Below the pieces are notes generated by a model, which made no database searches, was not told the DNA's origin, and saw nothing but the letters and a program-made list of their open reading frames with translations. This document shows, piece after piece, positions 1 to 12,381 of a stretch of 64,000 nt of DNA (position 1 is its first letter; the number at the start of each line of letters is the position of its first letter). The translations under genes were made by a program, and so were the position numbers. This DNA is from Posidonia oceanica (taxonomy: Eukaryota; Streptophyta; Magnoliopsida; Alismatales; Posidoniaceae): assembly GCA_037176725.1 (NCBI GenBank), contig JAZBRS010000026.1:146889501-146953500 (forward strand). The letters are read 5' to 3'.

Positions 1-551
1 TGAGTATTTAAAAGGAAATGTATTCCTGATGGTACTGTACAAACATTTAAAGCTAGATTAGTAGCCAAGGGATTTAGGCAAAAGGAGGGAATTGATTATT
101 TTGATACATATGCTCCTGTTGCTAGAATTACATCCATTAGAATTCTGATTGCATTGGCATACATATATCATTTATATGTGCATCAAATGGATGTGAAGAT
201 TGCTTTTTTGGATGGAGATTTAAATGAAGAAATTTACATGGAACAACCTAAAGGATTCATTCATCCTAGTAATGAAAAGAAAGTGTGTAAATTAATTAAA
301 TCTCTGTATGGATTAAAACAAGCACCTAAGAAGTGGCATGAAAAATTTGATAATGTTATTTTATCTCATGGTTTTAGTCATACTAGTGCAGATAAGTGTA
401 TTTATTCTAAATTCACTGATGACTATGGTGTGCTTGTTTGTTTATATGTGGATGACTTGTTGATTTTTGGCACTAACATGAATGGTATAAATGAAACAAA
501 CACATATCCTTCTTCCATGTTTAAAATGAAAGACTTGGGTGAAGTGGATAT
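1..551 (+). pseudogene. Ty1/copia pol relic, reverse transcriptase part 1
   Basis: This is the N-terminal half of a copia reverse transcriptase, running in from beyond the left edge. Readable motifs are ARLVAKGF (about 55-80), HQMDVKIAFLDGDL (181-222), LYGLKQAP (304-327) and the catalytic YVDD box in LYVDDLLIFG (about 442-471). Reading breaks at GEVD (541-549), where an LTR element is inserted; the same protein resumes at 2348 with DTILGIKV. The family copies its RNA template into cDNA in cytoplasmic particles. The frame is open here, but downstream stops and the insertion make the element dead. The 5' LTR, gag and integrase lie outside the window. Confidence 0.9.
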
Positions 552-2347
552 TGTAACCACGGAAAATCTTGTGTGGAGGTGCAAGAGTTGGTTATGCTAG
601 CGACCCAGGTGCGAAAACGGTAAACGGGGAATCGAAACCGAAAAAGCGTAGAAAACAGGAGTTGCCACCTAATCTATTGAAAACACAGGAAGACTAGGAA
701 AACCATGGTAAAATGAAATAAAATAAAGAAAGACTCCAAGAAACAATGGATAAAGAGATCATCACAACCAAAGACCAAGTAAGTATTCCACGATGCATGA
801 GTGAAGTGTTACGTACCTCTTTGCACCCGGAACCTAAGTTTCGATCTTTTAATTTGACCACTTGTGAGGAAACATGAAACAAAAATGAAGCGCGATTAGA
901 AACAAATGGAAGAGATCTAGAAAGATACAATTAGAAAATAGTCTAAACCAAGAAAAACTACTAAGCAAGTGAGCAGACAGAGTAAAAGCCTGTTTGCACC
1001 ATAGTGGAATGTGGTTCCCAACACACAACCAGAACACGCATATCAAACGCTCGTGTCTAGCACACCTGCTAAGCACTCCCAACACTGTTCGATAGGGCAT
1101 CAAGTGGGGCAGAAAAAGTTTGAGGGGAATGCATAATTATAACACAGTAGCAAAGAAAGAGCGTAAAATAATTGCTAAAATAGCAAACTAAGATCAAATT
1201 CAAGCAAGGCACAATCATCAATGAAACAAAACCACAATGTTTGCTCATGTTTGGGATGAGTTTTGTGAGTATGGGTTTGAAACCCATCCATCAGACTCAT
1301 CCTCAAAGTATTGCAATACTGTTGGTCAACTGACTGGAGTCAACATAGGAAAGCAACTAAAACTTGTCAATCTAGAGAACAAATAGTGAGCTAAAATGAA
1401 TCACAAAATGGTATCTAAACCAACTACAATTCACCAAAGGCAAACAATGCACATGAACCCAAATTGAATAGGGCATTTACAACATAGGAAAACCCATGAA
1501 AACAAGATAAATGAGTGAAATCAAGACAATAAAGCATGATATCACTTAACTAAGTGATTGATGGTAGCATGGCAATATAAGAAGCATGATAAAAAAGGAC
1601 CCAAATGTAGAACTCAGACCTCAACATTGGAACCCAACAAAATGATGGAACTAAGAATAGAGGAACCAACACAAGTGCAAGTGAAAAGGGGCGGAATCCT
1701 ACCTTACTCGTGTTGTTTTTGTTCCTCTCTTGCTTTGGAATTGAACTCTGATAATGGAACACCAACTCGACGCCCCTAGCTCATGGCTGCTGCTCCTCGG
1801 ATGGGTTGTCGGTGAGGTGATGAGTTGGTTTTGTGGTTGTTGTGTTGGCTGATAGGTGTGAAGCTTTGATAGTGGCTATAATTTGGTTTGCTGCTGGTGA
1901 ATGGCTGTTGTTGTGTGGTGGAGTTGTGGGTTGTGGTGAGGGGTTGGTGGCTGTTGTGGTGGTGGATAAGGGGCACGAAGTGAGTTTTGCAGATGGAAGT
2001 GGTTTTGTTGAATTCTAGATTGATTTGAGTGAGTTTTGTAGATGGAAGTGGTTTTGTTGAATTCTGAATTGATTTGAGTGAGTTTTGCAGATAGAAGTGG
2101 TTTTGTTGAATTCTGGATTGATTTGAGTGAGTTTTGAGGGGCATGAAGTTGGGTGAAAAGTTAACTTGGAAAAATGTGTTTTTTTTTGGTGGACCAAAGG
2201 TAAGTGTTGATTTAGGTGAATTGAATTCATGGAGAAACTAGGTTTTCTAGGTAATTGGATTTAAGTAAGTCGGAGCGAAGCATTCTTAGAGTTTTCTGTC
2301 TGGTGTGGAGTTTATCATCTCGGTCCGTGAAAATCGAGGTGTCTACA
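552..2347 (-). mobile_element. Solo LTR of an Ogre/Tat-like Ty3/gypsy element
   Basis: This 1796-bp insertion interrupts the copia reverse transcriptase between codons GEVD and TILG. Read on the - strand it starts TGTAGACACC and ends GGTTACA, so it has TG...CA ends. The flanks carry a 5-bp target duplication, GATAT (547-551) and GATAC (2348-2352), with one mismatch. No gag or pol is present, so a solo LTR is the simplest reading. The U5-side sequence near 640-705 resembles 57480-57530 of the large LTR at 57377-60280 (an AGAGTCGC/GGAGTTGC block followed by an AAGAC-AGGAAAACC block), which supports one superfamily. The short ORFs inside show no protein signature. Confidence 0.75.
1981..2140. 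repeat. 49-bp tandem repeat inside the solo LTR
   Basis: Three full units and a partial fourth begin at 1981, 2030, 2079 and 2128, each opening TGAGTTTTG. The spacing is exactly 49 bp and the units differ by a few substitutions. They lie in the U3 side of the LTR. The ORFs across them (for example - strand 1776-2144) are products of the repeat, not genes. Confidence 0.9.
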
Positions 2348-3199
2348 GATACCATTTTGGGAATTAAAGTGAAAAGACAGTGGGGGTTATGCCTTGAGTC
2401 AGACACATTACATTGAGAAGATGTTAAATAAATTTGAACATCTTTGTTTTCAAGAAGTAGATATATACTCCTTATGATCCTAGTATTAAATTGAGAATTA
2501 ATATTGGAAGATCAATGGCTCAACTTGAGTATGCTAGTGCAATTGGTTCTTTTTTATGTATGCTATGCATTGCACTAAACCTGATATTGCCTTTGTTGTG
2601 TGTGAACTTAGTAGATACACAAGTAATCCAAGTGTAGAACATTGGCAGGCAATAACTAGAATTTTTGGCTTTCTTAAGAAAACCAAAGATTTTGGGTTGT
2701 TCTACAATGATTATCCAACTATATTAGAAGGATACACCAGTGCTAGTTGGAAGATAAAGGATGGTGAAAATCATTCAACCTCAAGATGGATTTTTACTTT
2801 AGATGGAGGCACTGTTTCTTGGGCAAGTAAGAAACAAACATGTATATCACACTCAACAATGGAGTCTGAGTTTATTGCTCTTGGAGCAACTAGAAAAGAG
2901 GCTGAATGGATTAGGAATTTGTTGTTGGATATAAATATATGTCCTAGTCCTATGCCTCCCATGTCAATCCATTGTGATAGTCATGCCACTTTGTAAAGGG
3001 CTTATAGTTGTACCTATGGTGGTAAGTCCAGACACATAAGTCTAGGACATGAATATGTGAAATAATTGATACAGAATGGTATCATAACCATTATTTATGT
3101 GAGATCAAGTAAGAACTTGGTTGATCCTTTTACTAAACCTTTTCCAAGAGATTTAGTAAAGAGGACATCATTAGAAATTGGGTTGAAACATTTAGTTTG
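2348..3199 (+). pseudogene. Ty1/copia pol relic, RT C-terminus and RNase H
   Basis: This continues the reverse transcriptase from 1-551 and ends with the RNase H domain and the pol C-terminus. DTILGIKV starts at 2348. A frameshift near 2375 leads to GGYALSQTHYIEKML. CTKPDIAFVVCELSR (about 2571-2615), SWASKKQTCISHSTMESEF (about 2817-2873) and IHCDSHATL (about 2967-2993) follow. Stops occur at 2994 and about 3064, and the family ending NLVDPFTKP is still readable at 3117-3143. With the frameshift and two stops it cannot encode a working polymerase. Removing the solo LTR restores the reading across the junction. Confidence 0.9.
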
Positions 3200-4015
3200 A
3201 TATCAGCAATAATGGCAACCCAACCTTTTACTAGTTGTTGATATTTAAAAGGTTTAAAGGGCAAAAACAAGTTGCTGAATGTGAATGTTTGATATTGACG
3301 AGTATGCCCAGAAGTGAGAAGTTAATCTCATCTGTTACGTTTTTAGAGGATGAGTAATATTAATGAATTCTAATACAATATCATTGTGTGTTTACAGTAA
3401 TAAAAACACATTGTAGACTTCACCTATATGAATTAGAAGTGGTGCCACTTCTTGCGAGAGTTAAAGGTTTGCTCTCAAGAAGGTTCATGAAACCAGGTAC
3501 AGGCACATGGCCATAAGAGTGCTAAGTAAATTTGAACTTCTCTTGGAAACAATTATTTTTTATTTATGAATTTATTTATTTTTATATATATGGAACAATT
3601 ATTTTTTATTTATGAATTAATTAATTAATTTAAATTTATTTCAAATGATTCTCTATTATTTTAACAGTTGCAAATGAAATAGTTTTTTATTGAATGGGTG
3701 TTATGGGAGTTATATTGCATCCATTAGATTCTATAAAATAGAATCAATTGGTTATGGGTAATACAGTTTTTCAAAATTCCCTTTCTCCCTCAATATTTGC
3801 GGTGTTGTGATCAATTATTTCAAGGAGAGTTAATGAGGGATCTTAGATTTGCTTTCTTCAATGTCTCATATATCCTCGGGGAGATTTACTTGCAACCTGG
3901 AAGCAAACTTGTTCTACAAGTTAGGGCAAATAAATCCTTAAAGAGAGTGATTTATGTTTCAAAGTCTGATTTCATTCTACAATCTCGTCTCTCAACAGTG
4001 AATAGAGTATTATGA
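3200..4015 (+). other. copia 3' untranslated region and probable degraded 3' LTR
   Basis: This is AT-rich sequence directly after the copia pol stop. A TATA-like TCTATAAAATAG lies near 3729, as expected in an LTR promoter. I could not fix LTR ends or a target duplication, so the extent is approximate. The short ORF at 3797-4015 has no recognisable domain. Confidence 0.35.
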
Positions 4016-4919
4016 ACAATGATCTTTTTAAAACAAGGTCAATAGAATATCGTACTCATTCTATTATTGTTAAAGTTATAATATCATTAAACTCCTCCTC
4101 CCAAAATTCTTCCCATTAATCGATATCCATGTCACCAAAGTCACAACTATGGCTCACATTTTTGTGATCCGATGCCAACACCAAGAATTCCACAAACTAG
4201 CATAGTATTGCAAAAAAAGGACGTAAAGATACATACTGAAATTGAAAAAAATTATAATTGTCAATTCAAATCACCATCAAATAACTAATGTGTATACTTA
4301 GATTCCTATATATTGATCAAATATTAATAGAATGAATGGTTTAACCAATGGAAAGGTATAACAAATTGAATGAAAAAAATAACAAATGACAATCAAATTA
4401 CAAATCTATTAATTGACAGATTGAATGATTTAATTACAAAATAGTAATCAATCAACAAATCCTTCTTTTTTTGGTATTTGACTAGTTTGTTAATGAAAAT
4501 GTTGATAAAGATGGCAGTATTGATTACATTGAGTTCATTATTGCTAGAATGCATAGACCTCATTAGTGAAATATGGAATGGGAAATACAATGCATAGACA
4601 TCATTAACGAAATATATTGATAAATATACACTAATCATTTGCAACAATCCAGGTTTATCATAAGAGACGAACTGAAACATGTCATGATTGATATTATGGG
4701 ATGGGAGATGAAGACATCAAAAACGAAATGGGACCGAATCATGTAAATGATCAACGAATGATATCGTTTTCTGGTTGTGGCACTAGAGATTGTTGCCACA
4801 TCCTTTTCCACTGTCTCCACCATCGTCGCAACACTCAGTGTCCACCTCCACCTCCATTGCCATCACAGCCCTCAATCTCCACTAATGTCATGGCAAGTGG
4901 CAGTCGCAACCAATAATCA
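4016..4919. other. AT-rich intergenic stretch
   Basis: I see no gene here. The last few hundred bases (about 4640-4919) are GC-richer and may be the inner part of the TIR element whose end is at 5249. The short ORFs on both strands carry no signature. Confidence 0.4.
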
Positions 4920-5249
4920 AAGGATTTGTTAGGGTTTTCAGTATTTTGTTTTGTTTTGGGTTTGATCGATGGCAACGTAGTAAATAGTAATGACAAAATT
5001 AGGTAGATACAGTGAAATGAATGAGGACATTTTGGGCATAAAATAGTAATATATCTAGCTTCTACCAAAAGCATCATTTTTGTGGATTTTGTAGGAGCTG
5101 AGTTTAATGTGTAAAAGGAAATAACAGAAGCTGGTGGCTTCTAATAGAATCTGAAAGAGAGTGGACGTTTGGGACTGCTTCTGAATAAATCTAGCTTCTA
5201 AAAGAAGCTATGGTATAAAATTTGCTTATAAGTGTATCCAAACGGGCCC
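4920..5249 (-). repeat. Dispersed TIR-type repeat, copy 1
   Basis: Read on the - strand this begins GGGCCCGTTTGGATACACTT. It aligns by eye over about 320 bp with 53598-53920 (+ strand), which begins GGGTCTATTTGGATCCACTT. Shared inner landmarks include GGTAGAAGCTA and CATTACTATTTAC. The start motif is typical of terminal inverted repeats of plant DNA transposons. I found no matching opposite end or target duplication, so the superfamily is open. Confidence 0.65.
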
Positions 5250-5335
5250 AAAAAAATGCAATCCAAATGGTATGAATTTGACTTTACAAATCAGGTACAA
5301 ATAAGAGTGATGAAAATGGATGGGTCTAGACATGT

Positions 5336-5472
5336 AAAAAGGGTCAGGCTGGGAAGGCTAAGTTGGGCCTAGGTCGGGCAAGGGTTGGGCGGGGCCTCTG
5401 CTTGAAAGACCTCAACCCAGCCCTAGCCCTTCGGCCCTTGCTAAACCAAGTGTGGCCCTTTGACCCTTTTTG
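5336..5472. repeat. Subterminal inverted repeat of the hAT element
   Basis: AAAAAGGGTCA at 5336-5346 is the reverse complement of TGACCCTTTTT at 5461-5471. Between them lie many GGGC/GCCC motifs such as GGTTGGGCGGGGCC and CAGCCCTAGCCC. Clustered subterminal motifs of this kind are where hAT transposases bind. The arms could form a hairpin of about 11 bp. Confidence 0.7.
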
Positions 5473-5628
5473 CTTGTGTATTTTAGAAATTATTTTAAAA
5501 AAGTATAGACAAAGTTTAAAAATTAAATAAAATATTTTATTAATTTTCCAATAATTGAAATTACAAAAAATTATTTAGATAAAGTTTTACAAGTTACAAC
5601 AAAATATAATTACAAAATTAATAGAAAT

Positions 5629-7618
5629 TCATTGAGAAGAGTTTTCTATGTCTGCTGTAGAAGTCGTATCATCATCTTCTCCTGATTCGTCGCTCAACTT
5701 CAAATATTGGATTCGATCCGCTGTATCATACCAATCTTTTAGACAAACTGAAGCTTCTATCAATTTCTTCGGTAACTTGCATCTTCTATTTTTTAAAACT
5801 CTTTTACCTGTAGAAAAAGTAGACTTCGGTGCCACAGTGGATGTCGGAATTGTTAATAAATCTTTTGCCATACGTGAAGCAATAGGATATCTAAATGAGT
5901 TAGTAAACCACCAATTTAATATATCTAATTTAATATTTTCGTCAAAACCAAAATCATATTCTAAATAAGTTTCTATTTCATTATCACTTGTTGATTTAGA
6001 ATATTTATCTTTTTTGTTTTTTATTTAACTCTACATTGCAGAATCATCATCATTTTTTCTTACTATAGAAAGAGAGTGAGGAGCAACCATAGAACTACTA
6101 TTACTACCAAATTAATTAACATATTTGTCAAACAATTTATACAAATTGTCTTTAACTTTAAAATTAAATTCGTCTACTTGGTTAAGTTTATTCATATTAG
6201 TAAAAATTTCATCAATCATTACCATACAAGTGACCAATTTATGCACAGGATCCATTATTATTGCTAAACAACACCACATTGGAGGTTCATTCCAATTATA
6301 AGAATTATATTTTTGTTTCATTATTACAATAATACGTTGAAAACATGGGACATCTCTATATGATGCAAAAACAATAGTAATTTTTAAAAAATTAGGTAAA
6401 AGACGAGAACTAGTAGGATAATATTATCCAACTAGACAAGTCTTTAGTAGCAGAATAAAAAGATTTTAAAAACTTATGAATTATAAGACAATTATTCATA
6501 ATCATCATCATTTAAAAGATCATTTAATTTTCCATTATAATACATTGTAATGAAGTTACTATAAGGTAAACATGAACTTAATATATTATATATTGAATTC
6601 CATCTATGTTGAACATCCATTTTAAATTTTCTAGGTTTGACACAACTATCTATACATAATTGTCTAAATTCTTGAAATCTTTTAAGTGATGTTTGAATAT
6701 ATAAAATAGATGATATAATATTTTCTACATATGGCCTAATACATTGTATACATTTTTGTACAATTAAATTAAGAATATAACAACTACATCTACAATGAAA
6801 TAAATCACCAATTAGTATAGGTTTTAAATTTCTTCTTAATATATCTATTACAATATTATTATTAGTAGCATTATTAAAAGAAATTGTATTAATTTTATTA
6901 TTTATTTTAAACTCTCTAGTAATTTTTTCTATAACATTTGCAATAGCTTTACTGGTATAAGGATAATCAAATATTTTAAAAGCAATTAATCTTTTTTATA
7001 AATTCCAATATATATCTATCCAATGTGCGGCTAAACACAATTAAGGAAAATTATTTGGACCGTTCAAACATCATAAGTTAATGATATTTTACATAATAAA
7101 CTAAAAAACATTTGAATTAAAATATCCTTATTTTGAATAAATTGTTTGTGTATTATATTTTCAGTTGTATTTCTAGAATGACATTTAAATATTAGTTTTA
7201 CATATGTTTGCATATAAGTAGCAAAATTTTTATTTTCAGAAAATATTATTCATCTTGAATTATAAATTTGTTAATTCATGTTTAATTTCTTCTATAGAAC
7301 ATTTCCAATTAATTACACCACTAGATCCTACTTGCAATTGAGCTTGTTTTAAATTTATTTTTTCTTTTAATTGATTTTTTTTTTACTTTACAATTTAAAA
7401 GATGCCTATTTAAATGACTATTACCCTCTTTTTACAACTAAGGTTTTTACCACAATAATTACAATAGCATACTGAATCATAGGTTGAGTTTGGAGTTAAA
7501 TCTTTCCAACAAAGAGTTGTTCTTTTCTTATCTTTTTAGTAGCTGTGGATTGGGTTTGTGAATCTATATTTTCTACAGAATCTAGGGTTGGGATATCTTG
7601 ATTTGATGAACTAGCCAT
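5629..7618 (-). pseudogene. hAT transposase relic with BED finger and C-terminal dimerisation domain
   Basis: The likely start is ATG at 7618 (MASSSNQDIPTLDSVEN). A BED-type zinc finger follows, with CYCNYCGKNLSCK near 7440-7480 and a histidine-bearing NRHL-like end lost to frameshift. The middle (7400-5900) is AT-rich and full of stops. The C-terminus is readable at 5871-5629: AKDLLTIPTSTVAPKSTFST, then KNRRCKLPKKLIEASVCLKD. This corresponds to the hAT dimerisation region (usual form DLL-IP-STVASESAFSTGGRV). The family cuts and pastes DNA in the nucleus. Frameshifts and internal stops make this copy inactive. Confidence 0.85.
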
Positions 7619-7927
7619 TGTAATTAATTAAAATAATCAAAAATAAAAAAAATAAAAAAAATTAGAGGGTAAGGAAGTAGAGAAATTAGAGGGATTAGAA
7701 GTAGAAAAATTTATAGTAGTGGAGGCGAAATGCTGGAGTGATAGAGGCAGAACGATGGAACGATGAAGGTGGAGCATGGGAGCGATGGACCGGAATCATG
7801 GACGTCGCCTGTCAAAGTGGAAATGTAGCACTAGTAATGTATAGAAAGAATAGAGAAGAGTTGAGAATGTAAAAAGTAGAGAAGAGTTGAGATGTTGTAA
7901 ATAAATAATATTAGATGGGAAGGAAGA

Positions 7928-7937
7928 GTATTTATAG
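7928..7937 (-). promoter_or_regulatory. TATA box of the hAT transposase promoter
   Basis: CTATAAATAC on the - strand lies about 310 bp upstream of the transposase ATG at 7618. Position and match suit a core promoter; it is inferred from sequence only. Confidence 0.5.
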
Positions 7938-8061
7938 AAAAAAAAAGAAACAAAGAGAATTAGAGAAGTTAAAATAAATAAATAAATAAATACAGTCATT
8001 GCAAACAATTGGAAGATCCAACCTTTTTTTTTTGTAAACGGCAATATATATATTAATCTAA

Positions 8062-8357
8062 GGGCCCGTTTGGTAAAGATTTTGGGCTTGTAGATTGTGC
8101 CAGAATCTTGACATGACTATTAGCTGAACCAAACAAGCTATGACATGACTGATTTTGCATGTTAGCTGAGACAAAACTGATTATGCTTTTATACTTACTT
8201 TGAGAATCCAACATTAGATAGATTATGGAAGAATCTATCTTTTTACACTAAACAGATTTTACATCAATAATCTTACAACTATTCCACCTCGACTTACGTG
8301 CGCATTATCTTAATTATTCCACTATCTATTCTCTCAAAATCTCAACCAAACAGGTCC
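8062..8357. mobile_element. Tourist-like MITE with TAA target duplication
   Basis: This 296-bp element begins GGGCCCGTTTGGT and ends ACCAAACAGGTCC, giving 11 of 13 matching terminal bases. It is flanked by TAA at 8059-8061 and 8358-8360. A 3-bp TAA/TTA duplication is characteristic of PIF/Harbinger-mobilised MITEs. It has no coding capacity and sits inside the LINE 3' UTR, so it is younger than the LINE. Confidence 0.85.
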
Positions 8358-8815
8358 TAAGGTCAATACTTGGCTATGAGTTCCACCACCAAGTATATCA
8401 AAATACATAATGTCTTTCCTTCACATATGTTAGGAAGCAAAATAGTTTTACAATTGAAAACCAAAGCTGGACAAAACAAAATGGCATAACATAAGCCAGA
8501 CAAATAAAAAATACTTTAAGTTTCCATATGAAAGTTTGTCAAAAAGAAACTGAACACCAGGTTTCTATGGGATTAAGATCCCTATGTTGCTGTGTTTGAG
8601 GAGCTAGGGACACCAGAAGTCGGTGCAAGGGCAGAAGCTGGTGCAGCAGGTGGAGAATCATCCATTACAAGAATAGCATTGTCCCAATCATGCTTCATCT
8701 ACCTTAGAGTATGTGGAATGGAAACTTGGTCTGGTCCCTGTTTGGCGTAAATGTTTTCTATCCAACAAGAGGTTAGAGATAGAATATGGTGAAATATTAA
8801 GGAGATATTTCTACC

Positions 8816-11800
8816 CTAATTTCTGAATATAACTTCATTCCTATTTAACCAAAAGCACCAGATAGTAGCAAGAATAAAAGTATTCCAACCTCGTTGGCAG
8901 ATGTTAAACTTAAAAGCAGTGTATAATGAAAAAAATCCTGAGATATTGATGTTGCGCAGAAGATTGATTGCATCAACTAATAAAAATTCCCATATTACTT
9001 TAGAAATAGAACAATGCAGGAAAATATGCAAAGTCGATTCTTCATTTGCACTACAGATTTCACAGTGAGTTGGGCCATGCTAGCCCCTTTTAATTAAATT
9101 AGATCTAAATAAAATTTTATTATGAAGCATCCCCTTTTAATTAAATTAGATCTAAATAAAATTTTATTATGAAGCATCAGCTAAGTAAAAATTTTAACTT
9201 TAAAGGGGGTATCACTTTTCCAAATGGATTTTCTGTGTATAAACCTTAGTCCTCCATCATTTAGAATGTTGTAACAACTCTGGATTGTGAAATTTTCACT
9301 AGCTGTAAGGGTCCAGGAGATAGAGTCATCTTCATTTGACAAGGAAGTAGAGTTCAAAAGACCATACAGCTGTAGAAAACGGAGACTGAGGTTATATGAA
9401 GAAACAAACATCCTGTTATTGAAAGCTTCATGTCCTTTATTTAGAAATGTCAACAACATTTTTGAAAGGGAGACTTTTTTATTCTTAGCCAGAGAATATA
9501 AATCAAAGAACACAAATTTCAGAGAACTATTTGCAATCCAATTGTTTTCCTAGAAAAGAATTGTCTTACCATTATTAGCTGAAAATTTAGTGGAAGTGTT
9601 AACTATAGGGTAATATAACTTTAATTCCTGCCAAATAGGTGAAGAATTACTAGAGAAAACATTTAATAAAGCTCCAAAGTTGTTAAGATAGAAATATCTG
9701 CTCTTTATAAGAGTGGGCCATTTAAGTTCATTGTTATTACCGAGAAGCTGCCAAAGCAGTTTACACTTAAGTGCTGTACTAAATTTCTAATGTTAATAAT
9801 CCCCAAATCATCTTGATGCTTTTTTCTACAAATACATTGCCACTTTCAAGGGGGATGCCTTTGTTCCTAGAGGAATTTGAAGTCCACAAAAATCTCCTTA
9901 TAATTTTATCAATTTCCTTCTCCACCCTGGCATGTAAATGAAGGACAGATAGATAATAGGTCAGAATTGCTGATAACACTGAATTAAGAAGGGTGAGCCT
10001 TCCCCCAAGGGATAAGTTATTAGACTTCTAAGATTCTAGTTTGCCAGTGATTTTATCTATGACTAGCACCCAGTCATTAAAGGAGGCTTTTTTAAAATGC
10101 AAGGGAAGATCTAGATAGGAAATAGGGAGGGTAGTCTTAGTACACCCCAACATAGCACTATATCTATCAACTAAGAGATCAAAAATTCCAATTCCAGTTA
10201 AGAAGGATTTATTAAAATTGATTTTCTATCTAGATCAGGCTTGGAAACAACAAAGAATTCTTTTAAGGTTGATGATACAACTATCAGATGGGGTAAGAAA
10301 GAGTAGGGTATCATTAGCATATTGTATATTCAATATCTCAAGACCAGAATGGGGGAATTTTATTCCTTCAATTAATTTATTATCTTTCCCTAGACAGAGC
10401 ATTCTATTTAATACATGACTAACAATTATAAATAATAAAGGAGATAAAGGATCACCCTTTCTAAGTCCATTGGCAGCTCCAAAGAAACCTTTAGGTAATC
10501 CGTTGACTAGAATTGAGAATTTTGCTGTAAATATACACATTTTCATCTAGGTCATCCATTTATCCCCAAAACCAAATCCTTTGAGAGCATTCATCAAACA
10601 ATCCCAATTGACATTATCAAAGGTATTTTCAAAATCTAATTTAAGCATAATTCCTAGCCTCTTAGAAGAGTGTAGGAGATGAAGTGTTTTCTGTGCCATT
10701 AGAAAACAGTTACTAATATTGTGGCCAGGAAGAAAAGCACTTTGAGAGTCATTTAATAGAGTGTTGAGAATAGAACTGAGCCTAGAGGCAAGACATTTGG
10801 AAATAAATTTGTAACTACTATTTAATAAACTAATAGGCCTATAATCTTGAATTTTCTTAGCCTTGTATTTTTTAGGAATGAGTGCTATAAAGGTTTGATT
10901 AATACCTTACAGAGCATCAATATTGTTTGGCTGATAGAAAAATTGAAAAAGATCCAACAAATCCTCCTTCATCATATTCCAATAATGATGATAAAAAGCA
11001 TAGGGGGAAACTATCAGGACCCAGGGATTTATCTCTTGGCAGAGAGAAAGCATTGCGTTTAATTTCTTCTTCTAAAAATAGAGATTCAAGGTCATGAGGT
11101 TGAGGAAGTTTATTTGGCAAAAGGAGATTCCAATTTAAAGACATCCTAGGGATCTGGGATTTATTGAAGAGATTATAAAATGAGTTTTGATAGCATTGCA
11201 TATTAAGGATGGAGAATCGGACTAAATGCCATTAATGAGCAGAGATGTTATAGAATTTGTCCTTCTTCTACTATTGACAACTTTATGAAAGAAAGAAGTA
11301 TTCAGGCCACCTTCTTTTAACCATTGAATGCGAGAATGTTGTTTCCAGTAAATTTCCTACCCTAGAAGGATATTAAAGTGTTCCCTTCTCAAGGCTTGTT
11401 TCTGATTCCATTCCTCCATGGATAAGGGGCAGGATTCAACTTGGACATCCATTCTATTAATTATGTCCTTAATTTTCATTAACCGAGTGCAATAATCATC
11501 TTTGTGATGGAGAAGCCAATTTTTGATTGACCATTTTACTGCTTTAAGTTTATAAGAAATTTTGACAATAAGATCTGCATTAAGTGATAAATTATTCCAA
11601 CAATCCTGGATTAAATTGTTAGATCCTTTATATAGAATCCAGGATCTGTAGAATCTAAAAAGAAAAGGTCCCCAACCAGATGGCTTAGTATCAAGACAAA
11701 TGGCGATATGATCAGATAATAATCTAGCCTTCCCAAAATAAGTGGAGTTAGGAAAGTGGGACTCCCAGTTGGGGGAGATTAGGAAACGATAAAGTTTGGC

Positions 11801-12381
11801 CGATATTGCATTCTCCTGAAAGTTTGACCAAGTGTAGGAACAATTAGTGGGTGAGAGGTCTATAAGGTTGGAATTGGCAATGAAGTTGTTGAACTGTGAC
11901 ATGAGTGGAGTGATAGCAGACCTATTTGATCGTTCATAGGAGAATCTAATGATATTAAAGTCTCCACCAATCACCCAATTGTCACTTATTAGGGATTGTA
12001 AAGATATGAGTTCCTCTAGAAACATAATTTTGTGAGGTGAGGAGCATGGTGCATAAACCCCAGTAAGCTACCACTTAAAGGAAATATGTATGATTTCTAA
12101 ATTTTATAGACAATGAGTAAGTTCCATAATTAACCTTTAATTTAGAGGCCACTGAGGCATCCCAGCCAATCAATATACCACCAGTAGCATCTTGAGGGTA
12201 AAAATTCCCAACAAGATAATCTACATCCCCCAATGGATCTGAGAAGGGGTTGAGAAAAGGAGTCTGCTTTGGTTTCACAGACAATAAGGAAATCACTTTT
12301 GTAGCGACGCACAAGATTTCTAAGCTCTCTACGTTTTTTACTGCTACCCAACCTTTTGATATTCCATGTTAGAATGATCAT
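8816..12381 (-). pseudogene. LINE ORF2: endonuclease, reverse transcriptase, zf-RVT
   Basis: ORF2 starts near 12381 with ILTWNIKRLGSSKKR, followed by the endonuclease glutamate in CETKA, WVIGGDFNIIRF (about 11968-11935) and SDHIAI (about 11720-11705), the usual EEP nuclease signposts. In the reverse transcriptase, GLRKGDPLSPLLFIIV lies near 10480-10430 and IQYANDTLLF near 10335-10305. The canonical F/YADD box reads YAND here, so one catalytic aspartate is replaced. A zf-RVT finger (CEICSANEESTLHIFLHC) ends the protein near 9050-9000. Several frameshifts separate these pieces. The intact enzyme nicks target DNA and primes cDNA synthesis; this copy cannot. Confidence 0.88.
9084..9177. repeat. 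47-bp tandem duplication within LINE ORF2
   Basis: CCCCTTTTAATTAAATTAG through ATGAAGCAT at 9084-9130 is repeated without visible change at 9131-9177. It shifts the reading frame (47 is not a multiple of 3) just upstream of the zf-RVT finger. The near-perfect identity indicates a recent local duplication. Confidence 0.9.

Larger units (their letters stand above)
5327..8023 (-). mobile_element. Degraded hAT DNA transposon, one end preserved
   Basis: A hAT transposase relic fills 5629-7618 on the - strand. Its 3' terminus is recognisable at 5327, where TAGACATGTAAAAAGGGTC resembles plant hAT termini of the TAGGGATGTAAA type, followed by G/C-rich subterminal motifs. The 5' side contains a TATA box (7928-7937), then meets the poly-T end of a LINE at 8024. 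I did not find the opposite terminal repeat, so it may have been lost, or displaced beyond the LINE. Confidence 0.7.
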
